Source: Adiantum capillus-veneris (taxonomy: Eukaryota; Streptophyta; Polypodiopsida; Polypodiales; Pteridaceae). Taken from it: DNA of 64,000 nt. The stretch covers positions 12,253,309 through 12,317,308 of the forward strand of contig CM043959.1 in NCBI GenBank assembly GCA_014529385.2, read 5' to 3'. Below the pieces are notes generated by a model. That model did not search any database and was not told where the DNA came from. It saw only the letters and a list, made by a program, of their open reading frames with translations. Position 1 is the first letter of the stretch. Every line of letters starts with the position of its first letter. This document shows, one piece after another, positions 30,549 through 40,001 of this stretch. The translations under genes and the position numbers were made by a program.

Positions 30549-32452
30549 ATGGAGGCTCCAGCTTCACCTCAGAGGGACTCGCCTGAAGCCCCCTCGCCCG
30601 ACCCCACTGAGCCCACCATTCGACTTGCTCTTACGCCGGCAGAGCAAGCGAGCCTTGCCACAGAGGTAGAACGCTTGCAGGCGACTTCTGTCATCTGCAA
30701 GGTTCTCGGCACTCTTCCCAGCAGAGGAGAGCTGTGAGACCTTCTCCAAGCCCGCCTCCTCACAGAGGTGGGCAAGATCTTGGATGTCCAAATTCTCGGA
30801 CGGGGGTACTATCAGATTGAGTTCGAGACTTCCGAGATGGCCTCCAAGGTCATAGCTATGAGTCCATTGGCCATCCGAGCATCACGCGCCCACTTTCGAC
30901 AGTGGCGACATGGTTTTGACCCGTCTTCGGATGTGCTAGTAGAGGAGGCGGACATCCCCATCTCAGTCTGCTTTCCGGGTTTACGGAGGGAGTACCTTCC
31001 ACTTCTCTCCAGGATTGGCTCCGCCATCGGAACTGTCCTGGAGACACCTCGTACGGCAGCATCAGTAGCTGCCAAGGCACTGGCATCCCTTCAGTTCGAG
31101 TTTTGGTCAGAGATACCCACACGCTCCCGAAGGTCATCCTTCTGCCTCGGGTGAGTGGGGGTTGGTTTAGACAGAGTGTGGAGTACTCGGGTCTCCCGAA
31201 CCAGTGCTTCATTTGCAGACAGATGGGCCACCTAGCGAAGGCCTGTCCACGGAGGAGACCACGACCCGCACCCCAGCCTCAGCCCCAGCCTGCCAAGGCT
31301 GGGCCGCAGCCACAGCCAGCGACACAGAGCACAGATTCAGCGCCACCCTCCGAGCCTGGGGCTCCAGCGGAGGAGGGGTGGCAGCAGGCCCGTGGCCGTC
31401 GACGCCAGGGGCCACAGCGACAACCTGGCACTCAGAGTGGCCCCCAGGTGCCTACTCAACAGCAGTGGGTTCCCACGGGGAACCGCTTTGGTCCTCTTGA
31501 GCAGGAGGAGCCCCCTACGCCAGCCACCACCTCCGCTTCACCCTCGCCAGCCGCTCCGCCTTCCGATCTCCCCTCCTCTCCTCATGCCCTCCCCCGCCCT
31601 CTGCTACCGCTCACTCCCCACCTCGCCCCCCCATGTCTCTGCCGCCCCACCCCGCTTCTCTCTCCCCCGCCCCCCCCAGCCCCTTCTCCCCTTCCTCTTG
31701 CTTCAGTACCACAGTCGGCTCAGGAGACTGGACCCTTGCCGGCGGCCAGGAGATCTCTTGGCAGCGCCTTCGCCACGAGTCGCCTAGCGAGAGAGGGTCA
31801 GCCCTTCATGCGGCCCCCACTGCAGATTCAGACATCTCCTCTTGCAGCTATCCCTCGTGGTTTGACGAGCTTTGACCTCCGACGCCGCTAGGATTTCTTC
31901 AATTACGGGTTTACTCGTTTTCTTGGCGATTCCGCAGCAGACCACGAGGCAGCCTGCTTCAGAGTCCACGCTTTGTTCCTCGCCGCTAGGGGGACAGAGG
32001 CCTTGGACTCAACAGTTGGTTTCTCCTTCCCCCTCTGTGGCAGGACTGAGACAGAGTGGTCCCTCGACTCAGTGGTGGGATTGTTGCATACACAGGTTCT
32101 TGAGTTCTCTCACCACATGGGAGAACTTGGCGTTACAGATTTGCTGCAGACTTTGTGGCCACTGGCCAAGTTTGCGGTGACACCCCCAGATTCAGCAGGA
32201 TGTAGACACATTGTGGTGTACTTTCTTGCTGATACGCAGTGTTTGCCTTGCTATGTATTCATTCATGAGGACTCCTGGACAGAGGAGGTTGCTTTACGCA
32301 AGGCTCGCTCTACTTGGGCTTGGACCAGGCACTCACTGCAGTCTCGCCTATCTAGAGGACGCTCGGATGCGGATTACTCCCCATCCAAGCCTGCTTCGAA
32401 GATAGCTCGTCTTGCTGCTGCGGCAGCATCTGTTCTCTCTCGCTCCCCATGA
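30549..32452 (+). pseudogene. LINE-A copy 1 ORF1: RNA-binding protein with zinc knuckle
   Basis: Starts at ATG 30549 (MEAPASPQRDSP). The N-terminal domain (LRLALTPAEQ-like text, GYYQIEFETSEMASK, VCFPGLRREYLP) is followed by a CCHC knuckle (CFICRQMGHLAKAC near 31210). A long Pro/Gln/Ser-rich linker (31260-31740) and a folded C-terminal part (HEDSWTEEVAL) end at TGA 32450-32452. Damage: TGA at 30735-30737, a frame change near 31090, and TAG at 31889-31891 where copy 3 has TGG. ORF1 proteins coat LINE RNA. The C-terminal part after the linker is unusually long. Its stop overlaps the start of ORF2 as ATGA. Confidence 0.8.
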
Positions 32453-35400
32453 GGATCGTCTCGTGGAACGTGCAGGGACTAGGTGGGCCCCAGTTTCAGC
32501 GACAGCGGGGCCGATTGCGTCAGGAGCTTCAGCGTTGCCTTGTGGGAGGAGAGATTGATCTCCTTATGCTTCAGGAGCACCATTTGTCTGAGAGCCGCAT
32601 TCGGCGATGTGGTCAGATTTTGCGTGGACGCTATGATACTTTTGGTCAGCTGCTTTGGGACCTGGAGGCATCCAGGGGTGGGGTATGTAATGACTATTGC
32701 GGACTCATTACAGCAGGCCATTGTGGGCAGAGGGATTATTGTACCAGGCAGGGCTCAGTGGATTAGTATGCAGGTTCAGGGTAGCCTTGTGGGTTTCCTG
32801 AACATCTATGCGCCCAATGTGGCGAGTGCTTGTGCAGAGTTTTGGTCACAGATTGTTGAGTCTTTGCCACAGGTTGACCAGTGGTGTGTAGGAGGGGACT
32901 TCAACATGTTGGAGGACCCTTCTGACAGGATCGGAGGCAGCCATGCTACTTTGCATGGAGTCGAGTTAGCAGCTTGGGAGAGGTTTTGTATGACGTTGAG
33001 GGTCTCGGATACATGGCAGCATTCTGGCTTTGTGAGGCCTCCAGAGAGTCTTGCCTTCTCTAGATCGGACCGCAGAGTGGGAGGAGTGAATCTATCGCAC
33101 ATAGATCGCTTCTACACTAGTGACCACTTCAGTGACTTGGGGAGATCAGTGGGCATCCTGGCAGGGACATCCTTCTCGGACCATGCACCAGTGATCCTCA
33201 CAGTGGCAGACAGGCAGAGGAGTGGGAGCACGATGCTTCGCATCCCAGAGCGGGTCTTGTTGGACTCAGCACTCAGAGAGAGGGTCGAGGCTCTATGGAC
33301 AGAGGGCATGGACAGCCAGGCTCCACCTGCAGACAGAGTGGCCTCAGGCCTAGCTCAGCTTAGCCACTTCTTTCTCCAGGAGTCTTTGGCTCGACGGGCT
33401 GCAGCGAGAGAGGAGGAGCAGCGTCTCAGACGAGGCATTGCTTCACTACAGAGGATGCAGGAGCAGCATCCAGACAGTCCATGGTTGGAGGAGCAGCTAC
33501 AGCAGGCTCGACAGGAGCTTGCTTGCACAGAGGAGAGGCGCCATGAGTTTGCCTTTCACTGACAGGCACCTCAGTGGACTCAGGTGGGTGACAGAGTGAC
33601 AAGTGCTTTTTTTGAGACAGTGGGACCTCGGCACTCGCATGCCAAGGTCAATCAGTTGAGGAGACCCGATGGGTCAGTTGTTTGTGAGCCAGAGGATATG
33701 CGTGCAGTTCCTACTGACTTTTACCGTGAGCTACTGTCGGCTGAGCCCGAGTCAGAGAGACAGGATGCATGCAGGGAGCAGGTTTGGGCACAGATGCCTT
33801 GTCTTGTGACTGAGGAGATGCGGCAGAGGCTTGAGTTACCTCTTAAGCTTGAGGAGCTACACACGGCTCTTAGGGCCCTCCCTCGTGGTAGCTGTCCAGG
33901 TGAGGATGGGCTGACTTTCAGCTTCTTCTTGGAGTACTGAGACCTGCTTGGCCCAGATCTTTGTAGTGCCTTTCAGTACATTCTGCACACAGGAGTGATG
34001 CCGGATAGCATGAGTGAGGGCCTGATTTACCTCATTCCAAAGGAGGGTGGCTCCTTGGATGAGATTCGACAGTGGCGCCCCATCACCATTCTCAACTCAG
34101 CCTACAAAATTCTTGCCAAGGCTCTGAGTTTGAGGATTCAGCCACTTTTGGAGAGCCTTATACATGGGACTCAGACAGGTTTTGTCAAGGAACGCAGTAT
34201 CCTTGACAACATCTTCACTTTTTGGGAGGCTTCTGCCCTTGCACGGCTCCGTGGGGAGGACCTTGTGATTCTTCTTCTTGATTTTGAGAAGGCATACGAC
34301 AGAGTTGACTAGGACTTTCTAGAGGGCACGCTACGCAGGATGGGCTTCTCAGAGGCTTGGATCAGAGGGGTGTCAGCTTTGTACAGACAGGCCCACAGTC
34401 AGGTGCTTTTGGCAGGAGGTAGAGGTGAGCGCTTCATGCTCACACGATCGGTCAGACAGGGTTGTCCTCTTGCCCCCTTTCTCTTTCTGTTCTATGCGGA
34501 GGCGATGAGCAGATTTTTGGTGTCACAGCAGGTTGGTTTGAGGGGCTTAGCACTCCCTATACGAGGAGATGAGCTTCTGGACGCTGAGTTTGCCGACGAC
34601 TCAGCCTTGTACTTAGAGGGCCATGAGGCCAATTTACACAGATGTGGGCAGGCTTTGGAGACCTTCTGCTGTGCATCGGGCGCACTGATCAACTGGAGAA
34701 AGACAGTGGCTTTCTCAGTTGGTAGTGCTCCTGTGCCAGATTGGATGCCAGGAGAGGGTTTCAGGTGGATTCCTCCAGGGACTGCAGTTCGGTACTTGGG
34801 TTGTCAGGTTGGTTTGGATTTGTCCCCCGAGCAGCAGATTGCTCCTCTTCTCCTGTCCATCAGGAGAAAGCTGTTACATTGGAGCTCAGCACGACTTTCG
34901 CTGGCTGGTAGAGTAGTAGTTGCCAACCAGGTGTTGTTGGCGACTATGTGGTACATCACTTCTTGCTGGATCTTCTCGAGTTCTTGCATCAGCCAGGTAG
35001 AGAGGCTGATCAGGAACTTCCTTTGGTCAGGTCGCGACACTCAGATTGCCCGAGCCAAGGTGGCTTGGTCGGTTATCACACTTCCTTGTTCTCAGGGAGG
35101 GCTTGGGATCATTGATCCAGCACAGCAGAGCAGAGCCCTTCTTGGGAAGTTCGTCGTCAGAGGACTTCTTCCAGGCGAGGAGCCCTGGAAGGAGTTCTTG
35201 TTGCAGAGGCTTCGTGCCAGGGTGCCCTGGTCAGGAGGCCCTTGGCAACCTTCGACCAGATGGATCTTTACAGAGTTGCGCCGAGTTGGTTTGAGCAGGA
35301 GACTGGAGGACCGATTCGTTGTGAGTTTGCTTCGTTCTTGGGAGCTATTGCGGCGTGGCCTAGAGCAGCGACAGCCGACGTGCACGGAGGAGCGCCTACG

Positions 35401-36712
35401 GCAGCCCCTCGTCTGGAACCCCATGGTTAGCACTCAGAGAGGCCACTTGGTTGGGAGTAGGCCTCATGTTTCTTGGGGTCCCATGGCAGCAGGTCCAGCG
35501 CGCTCTCTAGGTGACTGGCTAGAGTTCACAGGTTTGTCAGAGGAGGTGCAGGTTGTCCAGCTACAGGGCATGAGAGGGGTTCAGAGCATGTGTCAGTACA
35601 TCTCAGAGTCAGTTCCAGCTGATTGGCTCACGCCTCTCGAGCCAGTAGCACCCCGGTGGATGGGAGCCTTCACACGACTGGAGGTTCTCATTTCAATCAG
35701 GGCTTGCTCAGAGACTGTCCTAGCCCTGTTCTTCGAGCTTCATGGTGGGGGACGATTACAGAGAGTTGCAGTAGAGGCCCCGCAGGTAGCAGAGTGTTGT
35801 TTCCAGAGGATCCGAGTTGTGGGCATCTGTGGGAGGACTTGCGTCATAGACCCTGACCCAGCAGCTCTTGAGACAGGACACTGGAGGCTATGGGCTTGGG
35901 AATGCTGTCCACTGGCACGAGTACAGTGGGATCCGGGTGAGTGGCTGTGGAGGGACCCATTCTCTTCTGCAGATCGCCCAGGAGTCCCTTTCTTTCAGTA
36001 CACTGTTCGGCTTGGACGTCATATACTTGCAGCACAGAGAGAGGCCCGCCCCGCTGCAGCACGTCATTGGCAAGAGGAGGGTCTCACAGTTGAGTTCTTG
36101 GCAGCTTTTTGGCAGAGGCTGTGGGACTCCAGACAGCCGAGGCGCGTCACCTTGTTCCAGTGGTTGGTTGCACACAAAGCCACAGCAGTAGGGAGCTGGC
36201 TTGTACATTGTGGTCTCTCGGCCGCATGTACAGCCTGTGACCAGTTGGTGGAGAGTCAGCGACACTGTCTTTGGGACTGTCCCTCGGCCCAGCAGGTGTG
36301 GCTACGAGTTCTTCGGCTGATGCCTGCCCTCTCCACGGCTCGACAGTACACTTGGGGGGCGGCGGCTTGGTCCACCCTCACGGGCCCGGCACTTCAGTTT
36401 GAGCTATCTTCCACCAGCAGGATGATAGTGATACAGGGGGGTCGACCTACACTCCAGCCTACTACAGACCTTACTCCACAGGAGTGGAGCAGTGAGAAAG
36501 CGGAGTGTTGGGAGCTCATCAGCGGCCTAGCTCTCTGGTTCATCTGGCGGGCCCGTTGTTTCCGCATCTTTGAGGCTCGCCTTGTACCACCAGCAGAGAC
36601 TGTTCGTGACTTTTGGCTAGAGCTGGTCCATACTCTCAGAGGACAGCTTGAGGGACTACAGGGCAGCTCCGACCGCATGCGGGAGCGCCGCGAGGCTTTC
36701 CTTCGTCTCTGA
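32449..36712 (+). pseudogene. LINE-A copy 1 ORF2: endonuclease, reverse transcriptase, zf-RVT
   Basis: Begins MRIVSWNVQGLGG at the ATGA overlap with ORF1. The APE-type endonuclease shows LLMLQEHH, GGDFNM and SDHAPVILT. The reverse transcriptase shows LIPKEGGSLDEIRQWRPI, LLLDFEKAYDRV (motif A), RSVRQGCPLAPFLF and FADDSALY (34589-34612, catalytic Asp pair). A zinc-binding zf-RVT region near 36130-36300 (CTACDQLVESQRHCLWDC) is followed by a helical end. Breaks: a frame change near 32690, TGA at 33560-33562 (copy 3 has CGA), TGA at 33938-33940 (copy 3 has TGG) and TAG at 34310-34312, which copy 3 shares. Otherwise the frame is open to TGA at 36710-36712. It performs target-primed reverse transcription when intact. 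Confidence 0.9.
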
Positions 36713-36963
36713 CGCCCTGGGCCGTTTTACTCCATGGTCCAGGGGGTGCTCAGATGGCACTACTGTCCACCTGTGTGGCTTTTCCCTCCTCCCATCTCTT
36801 GATTTAGCCCCATTGTATATATGCTGTTTTTTCATTGGGAGAATCTCCCCATCATGTTTGTTGTAGCCCTCTCTTGCAGAGGTGGATGTAGCCCTATGGG
36901 CAGCTTTCATTAACTAATAGAAGGATCTTTTTCTCGGAAAAAAAAAAAAAGAAAACACGTTCC

Positions 36964-39066
36964 TTCAAAGGTAGATGACTCTGCCAAATGCAAGACAATG
37001 TGTGTTGCCACCACAAGGATGACTCGGAAAGCGACCATAGCTGATTACCATGATGCACAATCCATACATCAGACTGAAGGATTGCATAGACACTGCCAGC
37101 TGAGATACAATCCAAGCTGAGATGCAGTCCAATCTGGTAGTAGCCATGTTCCAATCAGAGAAGCGAGAGTCCATATCCAAAGGAGGAATGGTTGAGTGAT
37201 CAGCAAGCATCCTTTGAATTTCCCGCTAGAGAGAAGAATAGTGAGGACCCAACCGAAAGCGGGACACTGCATCAACGAACGAAAGAACATAACCCGAGTC
37301 ATCAACCACCTAATGCACTTGACAGATTCCTTTTTGGGAAAGAAAATACGCTTGGCAAGGAGACCGTTGAACCAAAGTCAAAGCGAAGGCCTTGCTCCAA
37401 TGCAGACTCTCCAAACGAAGAGAGTTACCCACAGAGGATTGTCGACCATTCCAAGCCAAATGCAAAGTGACAACCTTCCAATCAACAATGAGAGAAGAAG
37501 TAAAGGGACATCAAGGAATGTGTCCTTCAAGCTTCCCAAAAACAACATCCCAATAAGTCGGTTTCCAATGACCAAAAGATGAGGTGACAATGTGCGTACA
37601 CAAATGTGTGACCATGAGAGCCCAGGGTTGTTGCTGCTCCACCAAAACTCGCAAAGCATAGCTTTCCGTTCCAAAAGATTTTGTAAGTCCAAAATATTTA
37701 ACACCCAAGCCGCTTGGGAGAACACAGCTTGTCCATAGATAGAAGCCAAAGACCCTTCTTGCTAGACGAGGTCCACCAAAAATGCTCTAAAATATTGGAA
37801 ATGAGGGATTGCAAGCGCAACCGAGGCCAGGATAACAAAGGCAAGTAAAACTGCACATAAGCCACAAGGATGCATTGGACAATCCTGAGACGCACATGAA
37901 GTGGCCACGTGGACAGTTTTCAATAATTCAACTTGGAATGCAGACGTTGGAGCACCCAATCCAGTTTTTGCATAGCCGAGACATTCTAACTCAATGGATA
38001 ACCCAAATGGCGAATCAGAACATGTGGAGGAACAATCGCGCCAGGCCACAATATCTTATGCCAGTCACACTCTTTCAGAGGCAATAGCTTGGATTTACAA
38101 AAGTTAACTTTGAGACCTACTACCAATCCAAACAAGTGAAGAGTATGCATAATTTGTTGTACATCATCATAGTGATTGCGAGGCATAAACAAAGAGTCAT
38201 CCGCATAGGCCTGGCCAGCAAACTGCCGTCTAGAAGATAAAAGTCGGCCATGTAGCCTACCAGTGGAAGTCAAGGAATCCAAATACATAAACAAGGGATG
38301 AGTAGCGATCGCATAAAGCAAAGCACTCAGAGGGCAGCCTTGCCTTACCGACCGTCCCAAAGGCCAAGATTCTGTGAGAGATCCATCCAACAAGCCTGCA
38401 GAAGTGTTGTGTGCATACAAGAAAAGCACGACATGGGATAGCCTAGACCCAAATCCCAAGTGTTGCATGGTATCCGCAATATAATCTTAAAGAACAGTAT
38501 CAAATGCCTTTTCAATGACCAAGACATCCTCTCGAGTATATTTTTGCATATTCCATACCAATGATGACATTCGCGAGGTTATTAGTAACTTACAAATTTG
38601 ACGTCGTGGAATGAAGCCGTATGAGATTGATGCAAGCCTTCATGCAGAAAGCACTTGAGTCGGTTAGCAAGCATTTTTGCCATTAATTTATATGCCATAG
38701 GCATGAGTGTAATAGGCCGCCAATGAGAGAATTCTTCACACAATGCATGCTTAGGTATCAGCTTGAGCAAACCTTCTTTCCAAGAGGAGGGCAATTCCTA
38801 TTGTTCCCAAGCTGTATTCATCATCAACCCATTGGCCTACATCCTGAGCCGTATGCATTCTACCCAAGAAAAAAAGAATCACTGCGTTAAGTGCATACTA
38901 AGAAACAAGATCCATAAGCTCCTGAACAGGAATGCGCACTTCCATGGTGGGAGCTGATCCTTCCCAAGCTTGACACACATTCTCGACGCCCTCATGCAAA
39001 CATTCTTTGATAAGGCTTAAAGCATCCAAATCGGTTCTTTCCATGGCTTTCCGACGCTTGTATATA
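36964..39066 (-). pseudogene. LINE-B ORF2, reverse transcriptase and upstream part
   Basis: Read on the minus strand: the RT start (KLIPKHALCEEFSHWRPI near 38740), RSVRQGCPLSALLYAIATH, YADDSLFMPR (near 38200) and LRHLGYPLS-type text. A worn connection region then runs to WQSHLPLKERVF at 36964. Several stops and frame changes break it. Upstream, 38898-39066 encodes ALSLIKECLHEG and VRIPVQELMDLV, probably the segment before RT. The endonuclease is not seen, so the element is 5' truncated or too worn. Confidence 0.7.
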
Positions 39067-39526
39067 CACCGATCAATTGAATCCATGTGATGCTCACCCA
39101 CACACACACTCTTTTTTTGGGGGTTTTGATTTTTGATTGCTATGCACACAGACATACACAAAGTCTGGATGTACACAAACCTTCTTGTGGAAGATTTCTA
39201 CACGCAAGTATCCAATCAAACTGAAAGCTGCGTGCACACACACACCTGCACACAACCACACACGCTCGCGCCATCTGCCAGTAGCCTCTGGTTACCCAAC
39301 TCGTTGGTGCGTTGTGACTGGAGCACCAACGGGAGCCGCGAGAAGCCAAATCAGAACGCTAGCCTTGGTGGTTCAGCACACTGCGGGCAGCCTGCGCATG
39401 CAACTGATTGCTGTGTGCAAGGGGGACTGCTGCGGAGAGTAGCGCAGGGTGCGCTGAACGCAGCTGAGGGCGTGCAGGAACCAATAGCGCGCAGGGATTA
39501 CATATCACCACACACACACACACACA
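39067..39526. other. CA-rich stretch between LINE-B and the LTR half
   Basis: Contains ACACAC runs near 39096, 39236 and 39509-39546 and no recognisable protein. It may be the worn 5' part of LINE-B or an unrelated filler. Confidence 0.35.
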
Positions 39527-39996
39527 AGCGCACGCACACACACACAGGCTCATTTGCATAAACTGCTTATGACGTGGCATTTGTACAGACGCCCACAAAA
39601 CGCGCTGCAGTACCACATGGTAGGTGTACGGATTTCCGTGATACGCGCTGGCAGCTTTGGCTGCCAGCTTTTGGAACAAGATTCTTTAGAGTTTAATGTT
39701 TTTCATGTAAACTACTTTTAGAGGCCAAGGGCCTTTAAATATGACCCATGGGCTCTCACTCTGGCAATCCTCCTGCGGGAGATGCAGAGCAGAGCCATGG
39801 GAGTTGTACTCAGTTGAAGCAATATAAAGAAATACCGAAAGGGGCGCCAAGGTTTGGGGCCAGTGCTCTCTCGGGGTGGAGCCCCGCCACTCCCTGTCTC
39901 GTGTGTCGTCTCTCTTTTAGTTCAGTTGTTATTTGAAGTGCTTAAAGTTGTTCAGTCTGTTCTTTTCCGTTGGCATGTGGTGCATGTCCCGTGACA
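39527..39996 (+). repeat. 3' LTR, right half
   Basis: Matches the 5' LTR from GCTCATTTGCATAAA through CCTTTAAATATGACCCATGG and GGTGGAGCCCCGCC to CCCGTGACA. The duplication GTTAC follows at once, and then LINE-A copy 2 sequence. Confidence 0.9.
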
Positions 39997-40001
39997 GTTA
40001 C

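Larger units (their letters stand above)
30055..36949 (+). mobile_element. LINE-A copy 1, near full length (6.9 kb)
   Basis: Flanked by the 14-bp duplication AGAAAACACGTTCC (30041-30054 and 36950-36963). It has a C-rich 5' leader with poly-C runs (30096-30108, 30408-30421), ORF1, ORF2, a short 3' untranslated region ending GAAGGATCTTTTTCTCGG, and an A tail. It lies inside LINE-B. Few inactivating changes suggest it is the youngest of the three LINE-A copies here, but it cannot encode complete proteins as read. Confidence 0.9.
29502..39526 (-). mobile_element. LINE-B (minus strand) inside the 3' LTR, itself split by LINE-A copy 1
   Basis: On the minus strand the element ends in a short A tail (plus-strand TTTTTT at 29502-29507). 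AGCGCAC flanks it at about 29493-29499 and 39527-39533, matching a likely target-site duplication. It is split at 30041-30054/36950-36963 by LINE-A copy 1. The reverse transcriptase differs clearly from that of LINE-A (YADDS instead of FADDS), so it is a different lineage. Its 5' limit is unclear; 39070-39520 is CA-rich and may not belong to it. Confidence 0.75.
27097..39996 (+). mobile_element. Short Ty3/gypsy-like LTR element without pol, carrying nested LINEs
   Basis: The ends are TGTCAC and GTGACA, flanked by the 5-bp duplication GTTAC (27092-27096 and 39997-40001). Without the LINEs nested in its 3' LTR it is only about 2.9 kb: a 683-bp 5' LTR, about 1.5 kb internal, and the 3' LTR. Internally there is only a gag-like remnant. 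This is the size and content of non-autonomous elements that depend on enzymes from full relatives. The chromodomain element at 14.6-17.4 kb, with a similar LTR start, is a candidate relative. Confidence 0.85.
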
